Positions 1 through 8,385 of a stretch of DNA of 64,000 bases are shown one piece after another. Position numbers and translations under genes: made by a program. The notes beneath the pieces were generated by a model. It ran no database searches and was not told the origin of the DNA. It saw only the letters and a program-made list of their open reading frames with translations. The DNA comes from Sulfitobacter sp. S223. GTDB lineage: Bacteria > Pseudomonadota > Alphaproteobacteria > Rhodobacterales > Rhodobacteraceae. The stretch is taken from the NCBI RefSeq assembly GCF_025143825.1, contig NZ_CP083560.1, positions 558,001 to 622,000 on the forward strand. The letters run 5' to 3'. Positions within the stretch are counted from its first letter, which is position 1; every line of letters starts with the position of its first letter.

Positions 1-2
1 CC

Positions 3-620
3 AGTGTTGGCATAAATGTAGATGCGAAAAAGCTATGTGGCGTTTTTGACGGCGACAACACGCGCCTGTTCGGTAGCGAGCCAGAGCGCGGCGACGTGGT
101 GGTTTTCAGGCATCCGATTTCCGGTCGCGACTATATCAAACGTTTGATCGGTTTGCCCGGTGATCAAATTCAGATCACTGACGGTATCGTCCAGATCAAC
201 GGTGTGGCCGCACCCCAAGAACCCGCGGGCAACTTCGAAGAGCTGATGGAGCTGCAGGGCCCACAAGGTCTGCGTCCACGTTGCGCCAACGGCGCAGTAG
301 GCCAAGGTGGCATATGTAGCAAGGATCGTGCGATTGAAACCTTGCCCAACGGCGTGAGCCATGTGGTGCTTAACATCGGCCCTCAAGCCTCTGATCGCAC
401 CGGCGTCTACACGGTTCCAGAGGGTAACTACTTTTTCATGGGCGATAATCGCGATAACTCTGCTGACAGCCGTTTGGCGCAGACAGCCGGAGGCGTTGGT
501 TTCGTGCCGTTTGAAAACCTGATTGGCCGCGCTGACCGGATTGTGTTCAGCTCTGGTGGACGTTCGATGCTGTTCTTCTGGACGTGGCGCGGCGATCGCT
601 TCTTCAAAGCGATCAAGTGA
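3..620 (+). CDS. lepB: Signal peptidase I, C-terminal part (5' end outside window)
   Basis: Membrane serine protease that removes signal peptides from exported preproteins. The frame is open from the window edge, so the N-terminal membrane anchor and the catalytic Ser motif lie upstream. Visible are [15 protein letters not shown], the box with the catalytic lysine ([11 protein letters not shown]) and the conserved [11 protein letters not shown] box near the C-terminus. The cysteine-containing insert around residues 85-115 of the visible part ([13 protein letters not shown]) is common in alphaproteobacterial LepB. The stop codon overlaps the next start (GTGA), so translation is probably coupled to rnc. 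Family assignment is secure; the true start is unseen. Confidence 0.95.
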   Translation, partial: SVGINVDAKKLCGVFDGDNTRLFGSEPERGDVVVFRHPISGRDYIKRLIGLPGDQIQITDGIVQINGVAAPQEPAGNFEELMELQGPQGLRPRCANGAVGQGGICSKDRAIETLPNGVSHVVLNIGPQASDRTGVYTVPEGNYFFMGDNRDNSADSRLAQTAGGVGFVPFENLIGRADRIVFSSGGRSMLFFWTWRGDRFFKAIK

Positions 621-1303
621 AGCTCTCTGCTGAACTCAAAGCGTTCGAGAAACGCCTTGGTTATACGTTCGAGGCACCCAGGCTGCTGAGCGAAGCGGTA
701 ACCCACGCCTCGATGTCTACGGCAAACCGTGACGACAATCAGCGCTTGGAGTTTCTGGGCGACCGTGTTCTGGGTCTGGTAATGGCAGAGGCGCTGTTGG
801 CGCTCGATACAAAAGCCTCAGAGGGTCAGTTGGCCCCGCGCTTTAACGCTCTGGTGCGCAAAGAAGCCTGCGCCGATGTTGCGCGTGAGATCGACATCGG
901 CGCAGTGTTGCGGCTTGGTCGGTCCGAGATGCTGTCAGGCGGGCGGCGCAAGCAGGCGCTACTGGGCGATGCCATGGAGGCGGTGATTGCGGCGGTTTAC
1001 CTTGACGGTGGCTTTGACGCGGCACGCGCGTTGGTGTTGCGTTTGTGGGGTTCGCGGACGACGTCTGTCAAAGAGGACGCGCGCGATGCTAAAACATCCT
1101 TGCAGGAGTGGGCGCAGGCCCGCGGGCTAGAGCCACCTGCCTACGTATTGACGAAGCGGAGCGGACCGGACCACGCTCCGATATTCACAATCGCAGCGCG
1201 CTTGTCCACTGGACAGACCGCAAGTGCGACAGCGGGCGCCAAGCGCGCCGCAGAACAAGACGCCGCAGCATCGCTGCTGGCGCAATTGGAGCGAGACACA
1301 TGA
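617..1303 (+). CDS. rnc: Ribonuclease III
   Basis: Double-strand-specific endoribonuclease that processes rRNA precursors and structured mRNAs. I chose the GTG at 617, which overlaps the lepB stop by four bases and gives [18 protein letters not shown], the normal family N-terminus (228 aa). A longer frame beginning at 584 would run inside lepB. The signature [12 protein letters not shown] carries the catalytic acidic residues near residues 40-50, and a second acidic motif is [17 protein letters not shown] double-stranded RNA-binding domain occupies roughly the last 70 residues (KTSLQEWAQ to AAASLLAQL). The rnc-era order is conserved in proteobacteria; the stop overlaps the era start as ATGA. 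Confidence 0.96.
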   Translation: MKLSAELKAFEKRLGYTFEAPRLLSEAVTHASMSTANRDDNQRLEFLGDRVLGLVMAEALLALDTKASEGQLAPRFNALVRKEACADVAREIDIGAVLRLGRSEMLSGGRRKQALLGDAMEAVIAAVYLDGGFDAARALVLRLWGSRTTSVKEDARDAKTSLQEWAQARGLEPPAYVLTKRSGPDHAPIFTIAARLSTGQTASATAGAKRAAEQDAAASLLAQLERDT

Positions 1304-2217
1304 CCGAAACACCGACACGCGCGGGGTTTGTTGCCCTGATCGGAGAGCCCAACGCAGGCAAGTCGACGCTTTTGAACCGGATGGTTGGTGCGAAAGTCTC
1401 AATCGTCACGCATAAGGTGCAGACAACGCGTGCGCGCATCCGTGGTGTCGCGATGCAGGGTGACAGCCAGATTGTTTTTGTGGATACGCCGGGCCTGTTT
1501 CAACCGCGTCGCCGGTTGGACCGCGCGATGGTTGCCGCAGCGTGGGGCGGTGCATCGGACGCTGATCTGGTGGTGCTTCTGGTAGAAGCGCAGCGCGGAG
1601 TAACCGAAGGTGTCGAACGTATTCTGGCGCGTCTGAACGAGATTGGTGAGAACGCCCGTGTAGCGCTTGCCATCAACAAGATTGACCGTGTAGAGGCGCC
1701 TGTTCTTTTGGGACTAAGCCAGAAGCTGAATGAGGCCTATCCTTTCGTAGAGACCTTCATGATTTCGGCTGAAAAGGGTCATGGCGTAGAGGCTTTGCGC
1801 ACGTGGCTGGCCGGCGAAGTGCCCGAGGGGCCATGGCTGTATCCAGAAGATCAGATCGCTGATCTGCCTATGCGGATGATCGCCGCCGAAATGACGCGGG
1901 AAAAGCTGACTTTGCGCCTGCATCAAGAGCTTCCCTATCAGTTGACGGTAGAAACGGAAAACTGGGAAGAACGCAAGGACGGGTCAGCGCGGATTGACCA
2001 GCTGATCTATGTTATGCGGGATGGCCACAAGGGAATTGTTCTTGGCAACAAAGGTGAGACAATCAAAGCTGTCAGCAAAGCTGCGCGTGAAGAAATGGAG
2101 GAGTTTCTAGGGCGCAAAGTGCATCTTTTCTTGCAGGTGAAGGTTCGTCCGAACTGGCTTGAAGAGGCAGAGCGTTATTCCGAGATGGGGCTGGAGTTCA
2201 AGGACGGCAACCAATGA
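1300..2217 (+). CDS. era: GTPase Era, 16S rRNA-binding ribosome assembly factor
   Basis: Essential GTPase that binds the 3' end of 16S rRNA during 30S maturation. Start is the ATG at 1300 overlapping the rnc stop; upstream in-frame codons belong to rnc sequence. The 305-aa protein has G1 GEPNAGKST near residue 16, G3 VDTPG, G4 NKID and a C-terminal KH domain ([19 protein letters not shown], then [15 protein letters not shown]). Length and domain order are normal. It lies in a run of overlapping genes and is very probably co-transcribed with lepB and rnc. Its own stop is overlapped by a 21-codon ORF (see findings). Confidence 0.97.
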   Translation: MTETPTRAGFVALIGEPNAGKSTLLNRMVGAKVSIVTHKVQTTRARIRGVAMQGDSQIVFVDTPGLFQPRRRLDRAMVAAAWGGASDADLVVLLVEAQRGVTEGVERILARLNEIGENARVALAINKIDRVEAPVLLGLSQKLNEAYPFVETFMISAEKGHGVEALRTWLAGEVPEGPWLYPEDQIADLPMRMIAAEMTREKLTLRLHQELPYQLTVETENWEERKDGSARIDQLIYVMRDGHKGIVLGNKGETIKAVSKAAREEMEEFLGRKVHLFLQVKVRPNWLEEAERYSEMGLEFKDGNQ

Positions 2218-2266
2218 CCCGCAACATCGCGTGCGATTGTGGATCTGTTATGATTGAGGGGGCGTC

Positions 2267-2596
2267 GTGCCCCGTCTGACGGCAAGGTTTTGGGTGGATG
2301 CCTATCTGGCACGCCTTCGTACGTTTGATATTCCCGCATTTGTCGTAGCGCACGGAGACGACACCGGTGGTGCTGTGTTGGTAAAGCTTGCCACACTGGA
2401 CGGAAATGCGACCGTCTTTCAACGCTCCTTTGATCTGATGAGCGGTGATAGGGTTTGGGTCGAACTTGCAAAAGGTCCAGAGCCCGAGGTGGACGAAGCG
2501 GTGGGCAAGCAGCGTGGATTCGACCCTGATCTTTGGGTGATTGAGGTGGAAGATCGCGCAGGTCGGCATCTGCTGGATCAAGAGGGTCTTGGCTAA
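2267..2596 (+). CDS. DUF1491 family protein
   Basis: Small protein of 109 aa of unknown function, recognised as the DUF1491 family found beside era and recO in Rhodobacterales. It starts with GTG ([16 protein letters not shown] follows), preceded by a purine-rich GAGGGGG stretch about 10 bases upstream that can act as ribosome binding site. The protein has an alternating beta-strand pattern and ends with [19 protein letters not shown], a conserved family feature. The stop TAA shares a base with the recO ATG (TAATG), so translation with recO is probably coupled. No catalytic motif is visible and no function is proposed. Confidence 0.85.
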   Translation: MPRLTARFWVDAYLARLRTFDIPAFVVAHGDDTGGAVLVKLATLDGNATVFQRSFDLMSGDRVWVELAKGPEPEVDEAVGKQRGFDPDLWVIEVEDRAGRHLLDQEGLG

Positions 2597-3321
2597 TGGA
2601 GTGGCGCGATCAGGGCATTTTGCTGAGTACGCGCCGCCATGGAGAGACATCGGCGATCATTGAGATGTTCACGCCTACGCAAGGGCGCCACGCGGGCGTT
2701 GTGCGCGGTGGGACAAGTCGGAAAATCGCCCCCATTTTGCAGCCCGGCGCGCAGTTGGACGTGACTTGGCGCGCGCGGCTTGAAGATCACATGGGGGCGT
2801 TCACTGTTGAGCCCGTCCGCAGCCGCGCCGCGATAGCGATGGGGGGACGGCTAGCATTGGCTGGGCTGAATGCGGTAACAGGGTTGGTCAGTTTCAGTCT
2901 GCCCGAACGTGAGGTGCATTTGCCTCTTTATCGACGTACCGAAGCGTTGCTCGATCTGCTGGGCCAAGACGACATCTGGCCGTTGGCATATCTTCGTTGG
3001 GAGCTGAACCTGCTGGAAGAGCTTGGTTATGGTCTTGATCTGGAAAGCTGCGCTGTGACCGGAGCGACAGAGGGATTGGCCTATGTCTCGCCCAAATCGG
3101 GGCGGGCGGTGTCACGCGAAGGTGCGGGTGAATGGGCTGAACGGCTATTGCCCTTACCGGATGTCTTGCGGGGGATCGGTGATGCAAACGACGCAGAGAT
3201 CGCGCAAAGCTTTAAAACAACTGGCTACTTTCTGACGCATCATCTTGCTACGGGTTTGGGCGGTAGGCCGCTACCGCAAGCGCGCGCGCGCTTTGTTGAG
3301 GCGTTCAGTCGATCGCTTTGA
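2596..3321 (+). CDS. recO: DNA repair protein RecO
   Basis: Recombination mediator that, with RecR, loads RecA on SSB-coated single-stranded DNA in the RecF pathway. The 241-aa protein begins [21 protein letters not shown], the typical N-terminal OB-fold of RecO, and continues with the helical C-terminal half ([24 protein letters not shown]). The usual zinc-finger cysteines of RecO are largely absent, with a single Cys near residue 153, as in many alphaproteobacterial homologues. The start overlaps the previous stop. The 3' end overlaps the converging META-domain gene by 17 bases. Confidence 0.93.
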   Translation: MEWRDQGILLSTRRHGETSAIIEMFTPTQGRHAGVVRGGTSRKIAPILQPGAQLDVTWRARLEDHMGAFTVEPVRSRAAIAMGGRLALAGLNAVTGLVSFSLPEREVHLPLYRRTEALLDLLGQDDIWPLAYLRWELNLLEELGYGLDLESCAVTGATEGLAYVSPKSGRAVSREGAGEWAERLLPLPDVLRGIGDANDAEIAQSFKTTGYFLTHHLATGLGGRPLPQARARFVEAFSRSL

Positions 3322-3700
3322 AAACCATTTTGGTGCCGTCCGGGCTGGTGAGCACCAAAGTTCCGTCTTCGACTTTTGAGGTGGTCGCGGTTTCGAGCGC
3401 CGAGAGAAATGCGACTTCGGCTTCCATTTCAGGGCATCCCCTGCGGGTGCTTCCGATGGGGCCGGCATCAAAGGTCGGGTAGGGGGTCTTCATGCCGCCG
3501 AAGTAGCGGTTGCAAGGACCTTCGCCCGCGATTTCACCAGCTTTTGGAAAGGTCAGAGTTGCATGTGCTGGAAAGGTGGTGCCGTTGAACTGTTTCAGCA
3601 GCCAAACGCGATCAGCGCCACCATAAATCCGCTGAAAGTCGTCGGCGCGGCAGGCTGTCAGTGAGACAGCCAGCAGAAAAATCGCAACAAGAAGCTTCAT
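3305..3700 (-). CDS. META-domain (HslJ-like) lipoprotein
   Basis: A 131-aa exported protein. It has a hydrophobic signal followed by a lipobox (VSLTAC), so it is probably lipidated at Cys17. The rest matches the META domain of HslJ-like proteins: GPCNRYFGG and a final strand [21 protein letters not shown] proteins are small envelope proteins linked to stress or motility phenotypes in other bacteria, but a precise role cannot be read from sequence. The start ATG overlaps the stop of the upstream TetR gene by four bases, so the two are very likely one transcript. Its last codons overlap recO tail-to-tail. Confidence 0.8.
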   Translation of the reverse strand: MKLLVAIFLLAVSLTACRADDFQRIYGGADRVWLLKQFNGTTFPAHATLTFPKAGEIAGEGPCNRYFGGMKTPYPTFDAGPIGSTRRGCPEMEAEVAFLSALETATTSKVEDGTLVLTSPDGTKMVFKAID

Positions 3701-4218
3701 GATAGAGCAAGTACCGTATCTACAAGAGCATCAAAGGCGATATGGGTATCGGCCTCTGCCTTGATTTGTGGCAAACCGATAAGCGCGGCCAGCATTGATT
3801 GACCGAAGGCAGGATTGCGCAATCCAATCTGGTTAAGCAGATGCTGGAGATAGGTCAGCCGTTCTGCATCTACTTCAGCCACGGCAACGGCAACGATAGA
3901 ATCGCTTCGCGACCAAACGCGCATCGCAGCTTCGGTTTGATTATCCAGAATACTGTGCCCAAACGCGCGCAGAGCGGAGGCTGCGCTGTCCCCTGTCTTC
4001 AAACGCTTCATCACATCGGAAAGGGCGTTCGTATGCCACTGGCGCACAAGCGCCGCGTGATACGTAGGTACGTCCTTGAAATGCCAATAAAATGAGCCCT
4101 TGGTGGTGCCAAGGCGGCGTGCCATTGGTTCAGCGGCTAGACACGCTGGACCTTCGGCACAAAGTGCCGCGAATCCAGCATTTATCCATTTTTCCGGCGA
4201 GAGGCGCGTGCTTGTCAT
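3697..4218 (-). CDS. TetR-family transcriptional regulator
   Basis: A 173-aa one-component repressor-type regulator. The N-terminal helix-turn-helix is clear at residues about 10-55 (WINAGFAALCAEG, then ARRLGTTKGSFYWHFKD, the TetR recognition helix). The C-terminal ligand domain is not diagnostic. I chose the internal ATG at 4218 (MTSTRLSPEKW) because the longer frame runs back through a GC-rich hairpin and into mcd. It sits 64 bases after mcd on the same strand and overlaps the META lipoprotein gene. It may regulate this small operon; its ligand is unknown. Confidence 0.85.
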   Translation of the reverse strand: MTSTRLSPEKWINAGFAALCAEGPACLAAEPMARRLGTTKGSFYWHFKDVPTYHAALVRQWHTNALSDVMKRLKTGDSAASALRAFGHSILDNQTEAAMRVWSRSDSIVAVAVAEVDAERLTYLQHLLNQIGLRNPAFGQSMLAALIGLPQIKAEADTHIAFDALVDTVLALS

Positions 4219-4238
4219 ACCGTAGGGGGTATGCGCAG

Positions 4239-4267
4239 GCGGGGCGCGCCGCAAGGGGGCGCCCCGC
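4239..4267. other. GC-rich inverted repeat between mcd and tetR
   Basis: A perfect 9-bp inverted repeat (GCGGGGCGC ... GCGCCCCGC) with an 11-base loop lies between the mcd stop and the tetR start. There is no T-run on the mcd side, so it is not a standard intrinsic terminator. It could be an operator for the regulator, an mRNA-stabilising 3' hairpin for mcd, or a weak terminator. Confidence 0.5.
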
Positions 4268-4282
4268 TGTTGTCGGCAAAGA

Positions 4283-5968
4283 TTAGCCCAAGATACGGCG
4301 CGCGATAACCTGTGCCTGAATTTCAGCCGCACCCTCGAAGATGTTCAGGATGCGCGCATCACACAGGACGCGGCTGATTTTGTACTCTAGGGCAAAGCCG
4401 TTACCGCCGTGGATTTGTAGACCGTTATCGGCTGCAGCCCAAGCCACACGCGCGCCAAGCAGTTTCGCCATACCGGCTTCCACATCACAGCGGCGACCCT
4501 CGTCTTTTTCGAAGGCAGAGAAATAGGTGAGCTGACGCGCCACCATGATCTCAACTGCCATCATGGCCAGTTTGCTGGAAACCCGCGGGAAGTTGATCAG
4601 CGCCTTGCCGAACTGTTTGCGGTCAAGCGCGTACTGCATGGAGATATCAAGCGCGGATTGCGCAACACCGATGGCGCGAGCGGCGGTTTGAATGCGCGCG
4701 CTTTCGAAGGTCTCCATCAATTGTTTGAAGCCTTTGCCTTCTTCTCCACCAAGAAGGTTCTCGCCTTTGACCTCAAACCCGTCGAACGCCAGTTCATATT
4801 CCTTCATGCCACGGTAACCGAGCACTTCGATTTCACCGCCGGTCATACCGTCGGTCGGGAAAGGATTTTCGTCGGTACCCGGCGTCTTTTCGGCCAAGAA
4901 CATCGACAGACCTTTGTAGTCGGTTGTCTCAGGGTCTGTGCGCGCCAGCAAAGTCATTACGTGAGTACGCGCGGCGTGGGTGATCCACGTCTTGTTGCCG
5001 GTGACTTTGTAGGTCTCGCCTTCTTTTACGGCGCGTGTTCGCAGTGAACCTAGGTCGGACCCTGTATTCGGCTCCGTAAAAACGGCGGTCGGCAGTGTTT
5101 CTGCGCTTGCTATGCGTGGCAGCCATTTTTGCTTTTGCTCGTCAGTGCCGCCGGCAATAATAAGCTCTGCTGCGATTTCGGAGCGTGTGCCAAGCGAGCC
5201 AACCCCGATATAGCCGCGCGAGAGTTCTTCTGACACAACGCACATGGACGCTTTGGACAAGCCGAAGCCGCCGAATTCTTCCGGAATGGTCAGGCCAAAA
5301 ACGCCCATCTCAGCAAGATCATCGATGATCTCCATCGGGATCAGTTCATCTTTGAGGTGCCATTCGTGGGCAAATGGTTCGACCTTCTCCACCGCGTAGC
5401 GGCGGAACTGCTCGCGAATCATCTCAAGCTCTTCATCAAGGCCCGATGCACCGACCGTCACGTTCGCGGAGTGTTCTTGCATCAGCTCAACAAGGCGCGT
5501 GCGTGCGTTTTGAGTGTTCCCGCCTTGGGTCAACGCCATAATCGCAGGGTCGCTCAAGCCGCGCTGATCTTCCTGGCTAAGACCAAGATCCTGAAGGCGT
5601 ACGATTTCGCCTTGGTTCATCTGGATGCCACCGTAAATCTGCCAGAGGTATTCACCAAACGCGATCTGGTGGATCAGGGCTTCGGTTTCACCGAACTTCC
5701 CATCTTTCTGTAGCGCTTCGGCCCATGACTGCATCTGGCGCAGGGATTGGGCGTAAGTTGCTAGCCATGCCAGCCCATGCGCGGCCGTTTGATTTTGCTC
5801 GACCAGAGCGTTTGAAACGCGGCCGTTTTCAGTGACCATCGTGCGGACTGCTTCGGTTGCGCGGGTAAGGATCGTCTCAACCGGTGCTACGGCTGATGCT
5901 GTAAGCTTCAGCAGATCATCAAGGAGGGCAGGGGCCTCTACGTTCATCTGTCCATCATGTGCCATCAT
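4283..5968 (-). CDS. mcd: (2S)-methylsuccinyl-CoA dehydrogenase (acyl-CoA dehydrogenase family)
   Basis: Flavoenzyme oxidising (2S)-methylsuccinyl-CoA to mesaconyl-CoA in the ethylmalonyl-CoA pathway of acetate assimilation. The 561-aa length, with about 170 extra N-terminal residues before the acyl-CoA dehydrogenase core, is the hallmark of Mcd. Core motifs include FTEPNTGSDLGSLRTRAV, WITHAARTHVM, DRKQFGKALINF and the C-terminal FEGAAEIQ, whose Glu (about residue 545) is the predicted catalytic base. GGATG precedes the start; the second codon is also ATG, so the true start may be three bases later. Electrons should go to ETF, encoded at 24803-26487. A general acyl-CoA dehydrogenase is the alternative, but length and motifs favour Mcd. 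Confidence 0.88.
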   Translation of the reverse strand: MMAHDGQMNVEAPALLDDLLKLTASAVAPVETILTRATEAVRTMVTENGRVSNALVEQNQTAAHGLAWLATYAQSLRQMQSWAEALQKDGKFGETEALIHQIAFGEYLWQIYGGIQMNQGEIVRLQDLGLSQEDQRGLSDPAIMALTQGGNTQNARTRLVELMQEHSANVTVGASGLDEELEMIREQFRRYAVEKVEPFAHEWHLKDELIPMEIIDDLAEMGVFGLTIPEEFGGFGLSKASMCVVSEELSRGYIGVGSLGTRSEIAAELIIAGGTDEQKQKWLPRIASAETLPTAVFTEPNTGSDLGSLRTRAVKEGETYKVTGNKTWITHAARTHVMTLLARTDPETTDYKGLSMFLAEKTPGTDENPFPTDGMTGGEIEVLGYRGMKEYELAFDGFEVKGENLLGGEEGKGFKQLMETFESARIQTAARAIGVAQSALDISMQYALDRKQFGKALINFPRVSSKLAMMAVEIMVARQLTYFSAFEKDEGRRCDVEAGMAKLLGARVAWAAADNGLQIHGGNGFALEYKISRVLCDARILNIFEGAAEIQAQVIARRILG

Positions 5969-6109
5969 TTACATCCTTTTTTACTTAGCGCTCGGCATAA
6001 TCACTTTGCAGGTGCAGCGCAACAAAGATACGTTTTGCTGCGTCAATATGTTCGAAAATTTCGCTAACGAATTGCCGTGCGCCTAAAATTCCATTTGGTA
6101 TGTAGGGCT

Positions 6110-6877
6110 ATGGAAACATTATTCCCGCTTTTATCACCTTACGAGCTTGGCCTCGCAGCTTTAATTGCGATTCTCGCAGGATTTGTCAAAGGAGTCGTGG
6201 GATTCGCCATGCCTCTGGTCTTTATATCAGGCCTGACAATATTCATGCCGCCCGAACTTGCTTTGGCGGGGTTGATTGTTCCAACCCTCGTGACCAACGC
6301 ACATCAGGCATTGCGGCAGGGTATGCATGCCGCAGTTCGATCCACGATAGATTTTCGCGTGTTCTTGGTATGTGGGGGCGTGGCGCTGATTGCTTGTGCT
6401 CAATTGGTACGCATTTTCCCCGATCAGGTGATGCTGGCCGTGATCGGCGTGCCGGTAACTTTCTTCGCGCTGCTTCAGCTTGGCGGCTATACGTTCAAGC
6501 TGTCTCGCCGGAATACACGTGTCGAAGTAGTTGCTGGCGCCGTTGCTGGTGCGCTTGGCGGGCTTTCAGGAATTTGGGGCCCGCCGACCGTGGCATATCT
6601 GACGGCGCTGAATACGCCCAAGCATGAACAGATGCGGATTCAGGGCGTGATATACGGTCTTGGCGCTGTGGCGCTTCTTTTTGCTCATGTCGGCTCGGGT
6701 GTATTACGAGCCGAGACGATAGGCTTTTCTCTCGCGATGGTGCCGACAGCCTATTTGGGGATGTCGATCGGTATGGCGTTCACGGACCGAATCGATCAGA
6801 TGGCATTTCGCCGTGCTACGCTTGCCGTGCTTTTGGTTGCAGGGCTTAACCTGATCCGCCGGGCTTGGCTGGGGTAA
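6110..6877 (+). CDS. TauE/SafE family membrane permease (predicted anion exporter)
   Basis: A 255-aa polytopic inner-membrane protein of the TauE/SafE (DUF81) family, which includes sulfite/sulfonate-related exporters. About seven or eight hydrophobic segments are visible, with the repeated family pattern GFVKGVVGFAMPL near residue 30 and GALGGLSGIWGPPTVAYL near residue 155. I chose the ATG at 6110 (METLFPLLSPYELG) with GTAGGG upstream; the longer frame adds 11 unlikely residues. It is divergent from mcd and abuts the converging XRE gene with no spacer. The substrate is not deducible. Confidence 0.82.
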   Translation: METLFPLLSPYELGLAALIAILAGFVKGVVGFAMPLVFISGLTIFMPPELALAGLIVPTLVTNAHQALRQGMHAAVRSTIDFRVFLVCGGVALIACAQLVRIFPDQVMLAVIGVPVTFFALLQLGGYTFKLSRRNTRVEVVAGAVAGALGGLSGIWGPPTVAYLTALNTPKHEQMRIQGVIYGLGAVALLFAHVGSGVLRAETIGFSLAMVPTAYLGMSIGMAFTDRIDQMAFRRATLAVLLVAGLNLIRRAWLG

Positions 6878-7240
6878 CTACCCCTGCCGCGCCACGGTCA
6901 AACCGGAGACATCTTCGATAAACGTAACGATCCGCGATTTAACTTTATCATCTTGAATAGAGGCCAGAGCGTTTACGATCTCCATTCCAGAATCTCGTTC
7001 AGATACAGCGCTTTTTGCATCTTCGTAGAGACCTTCAAAGAAATAGGCGGGTGAAACTTCGAATATCTGAGCTAATTCGAAAAGGCGGCTTGCCGCAATT
7101 CGGTTAGACCCGATTTCGTATTTCTGAATTTGCTGGAACGATAGTCCAAGACGCTGTGCGACGTCGGTTTGCGAATAACGGCGCAGCGTCCGAATATCTC
7201 TAAGCTTTTGCCCTACGTGTACATCTACTGGATGAGCCAT
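6878..7240 (-). CDS. XRE-family helix-turn-helix regulator
   Basis: A 120-aa regulator with a Cro/CI-type HTH at residues about 10-64 (LRDIRTLRRYSQTDVAQRLG, then FQQIQKYEIGSNRIAASRLFELA). The C-terminal tail of about 55 residues (YFFEGLYEDAKSAV onward) is of the type seen in many small alphaproteobacterial XRE regulators. Its stop lies immediately next to the permease stop, so the genes converge. It is divergent from the LysR-like gene at 7404; the 163-base spacer contains repeats that could be bound by either protein. Targets are unknown. Confidence 0.88.
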   Translation of the reverse strand: MAHPVDVHVGQKLRDIRTLRRYSQTDVAQRLGLSFQQIQKYEIGSNRIAASRLFELAQIFEVSPAYFFEGLYEDAKSAVSERDSGMEIVNALASIQDDKVKSRIVTFIEDVSGLTVARQG

Positions 7241-7292
7241 AACTATTTAACCTCTGGTTGTGCCTTTGTAGCATTGCGAAAAATTGCTCATA

Positions 7293-7330
7293 CGATCAAT
7301 TGGATACATTTATTATATTTCGATCAATTT
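7293..7330. promoter_or_regulatory. Direct repeat CGATCAATT, 28-bp period, upstream of XRE gene
   Basis: CGATCAATT occurs at 7293 and again at 7321 in the AT-rich spacer between the divergent XRE and LysR-like genes. A tandem 9-base repeat this close to the XRE start is a reasonable operator candidate for autoregulation. No binding data are available. Confidence 0.35.
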
Positions 7331-7341
7331 ATGTCAGATAC

Positions 7342-7396
7342 ATGAGTGATTGCGGCAACGGCAATGGGTGATTTTTGTTGCTCGCATGGGTGATTT
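7342..7396 (+). promoter_or_regulatory. Three direct repeats ATGRGTGATTK at 22-bp spacing
   Basis: The 11-mers at 7342 (ATGAGTGATTG), 7364 and 7386 (both ATGGGTGATTT) are spaced exactly 22 bp apart, about two helical turns, so they lie on one face of the DNA. The remaining 11 bases of each unit are not conserved, as expected for protein-binding sites rather than a duplicated tract. The last copy ends seven bases before the start codon of the LysR-like gene. An autoregulatory operator is the simplest reading. Confidence 0.5.
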
Positions 7397-7403
7397 GTGA
7401 TCA

Positions 7404-8321
7404 ATGTTCGGTATGGGATCAAATTTGAAGATATCACTGCCTCCAAAGAAGCAATTTCCAGCTCCGGCTCTGCTGTATGAGATGATGCGTTCTTTTTCTG
7501 CTTTGGCGGATACCCTTAATTTGTCTCAGGCTGTTGAGGAATTAGGCAGTACCCGTCAAACGGTGCGCCGACATATCGGTCATCTTGAAGAAACGATGGG
7601 TCATAAGCTGTTTGATGTTCAACAGCGTCGATATACTTTGACCGATCAGGGCGCGCGCGCTTTGGCACCGGCCCGAACGCTTCTTGATCAAGGAAGTGTT
7701 TGGTTACAGGGCAATTTTCAGGATGTAGAAGGTATGTTGCGGGTCTCTTTTGAAGGAGACACCGGCTGGGTATTCCATCAGCAGCAGCTTCCGCTGAGTA
7801 GGATATGGTCCGGCGATTCGGAGTTACTGCGAGAGGCGCTAAAGGCCTGGACGCAGAGCGAGGGCATGCTTGAAAACAAGGAAATGCTGCATGTCCGGCC
7901 TTATATTCTAGCCTACCGTGATATCGCCGACAGTTGGATTTGTGTAGAAGTCGGGGAAAAGTCGTTCTATTCGAACTGGTATGGTTGGGCCGAGGCGCGC
8001 AGCAGTGTCGGGCGGGACCTCAACCAGTTTCCCGGAGGCGAACAGTTTATGAGCCTCGCTACGGCGCCGTTTACGGATGTAAGCGAGAGCCACGGTGTTC
8101 GATTAGATCAAATTGTAAGTAAAATGCGCCTCAGCGCCGACGGACCTTTACAGTACATTGCTTTCGACAGGTTGTTGTTGGGGGTAAAAATGCCTGATGG
8201 GTCACCCGCGATTATCTCGGTCGTGGATCGGGCAAAAGAGATACTTATCACAGACTTGGACAAAGACCTTTTGGATCAGGTTCCCGACAAAGCAAGAGTG
8301 GATTTTGTCAGGGAAGGATAA
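7404..8321 (+). CDS. LysR-like HTH protein with atypical C-terminal domain
   Basis: A 305-aa protein with a LysR-type winged HTH at residues about 26-90 (FSALADTLNLSQAVEELGSTRQ..., then HLEETMGHKLFDVQQRRYTLTDQG). The C-terminal 200 residues do not show the usual LysR periplasmic-binding-protein-like effector fold. Instead there is a compact tryptophan-rich region (TGWVFHQQQLPLSRIWSG; DSWICVEVGEKSFYSNWYGWAEA) that I do not recognise. The start codon has no clear Shine-Dalgarno; a second Met is at residue 4. Three repeats upstream suggest autoregulation. The gene is followed 64 bases later by a GNAT-fold gene on the same strand, and the two probably work together. DNA binding is likely, the effector unknown. 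Confidence 0.7.
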   Translation: MFGMGSNLKISLPPKKQFPAPALLYEMMRSFSALADTLNLSQAVEELGSTRQTVRRHIGHLEETMGHKLFDVQQRRYTLTDQGARALAPARTLLDQGSVWLQGNFQDVEGMLRVSFEGDTGWVFHQQQLPLSRIWSGDSELLREALKAWTQSEGMLENKEMLHVRPYILAYRDIADSWICVEVGEKSFYSNWYGWAEARSSVGRDLNQFPGGEQFMSLATAPFTDVSESHGVRLDQIVSKMRLSADGPLQYIAFDRLLLGVKMPDGSPAIISVVDRAKEILITDLDKDLLDQVPDKARVDFVREG

Positions 8322-8385
8322 TTTCGGGTGTTTTTCCCCGTGATCCGGTAGCATTTAGGTGTACTGGATGAAGGGGCGATTCCAA

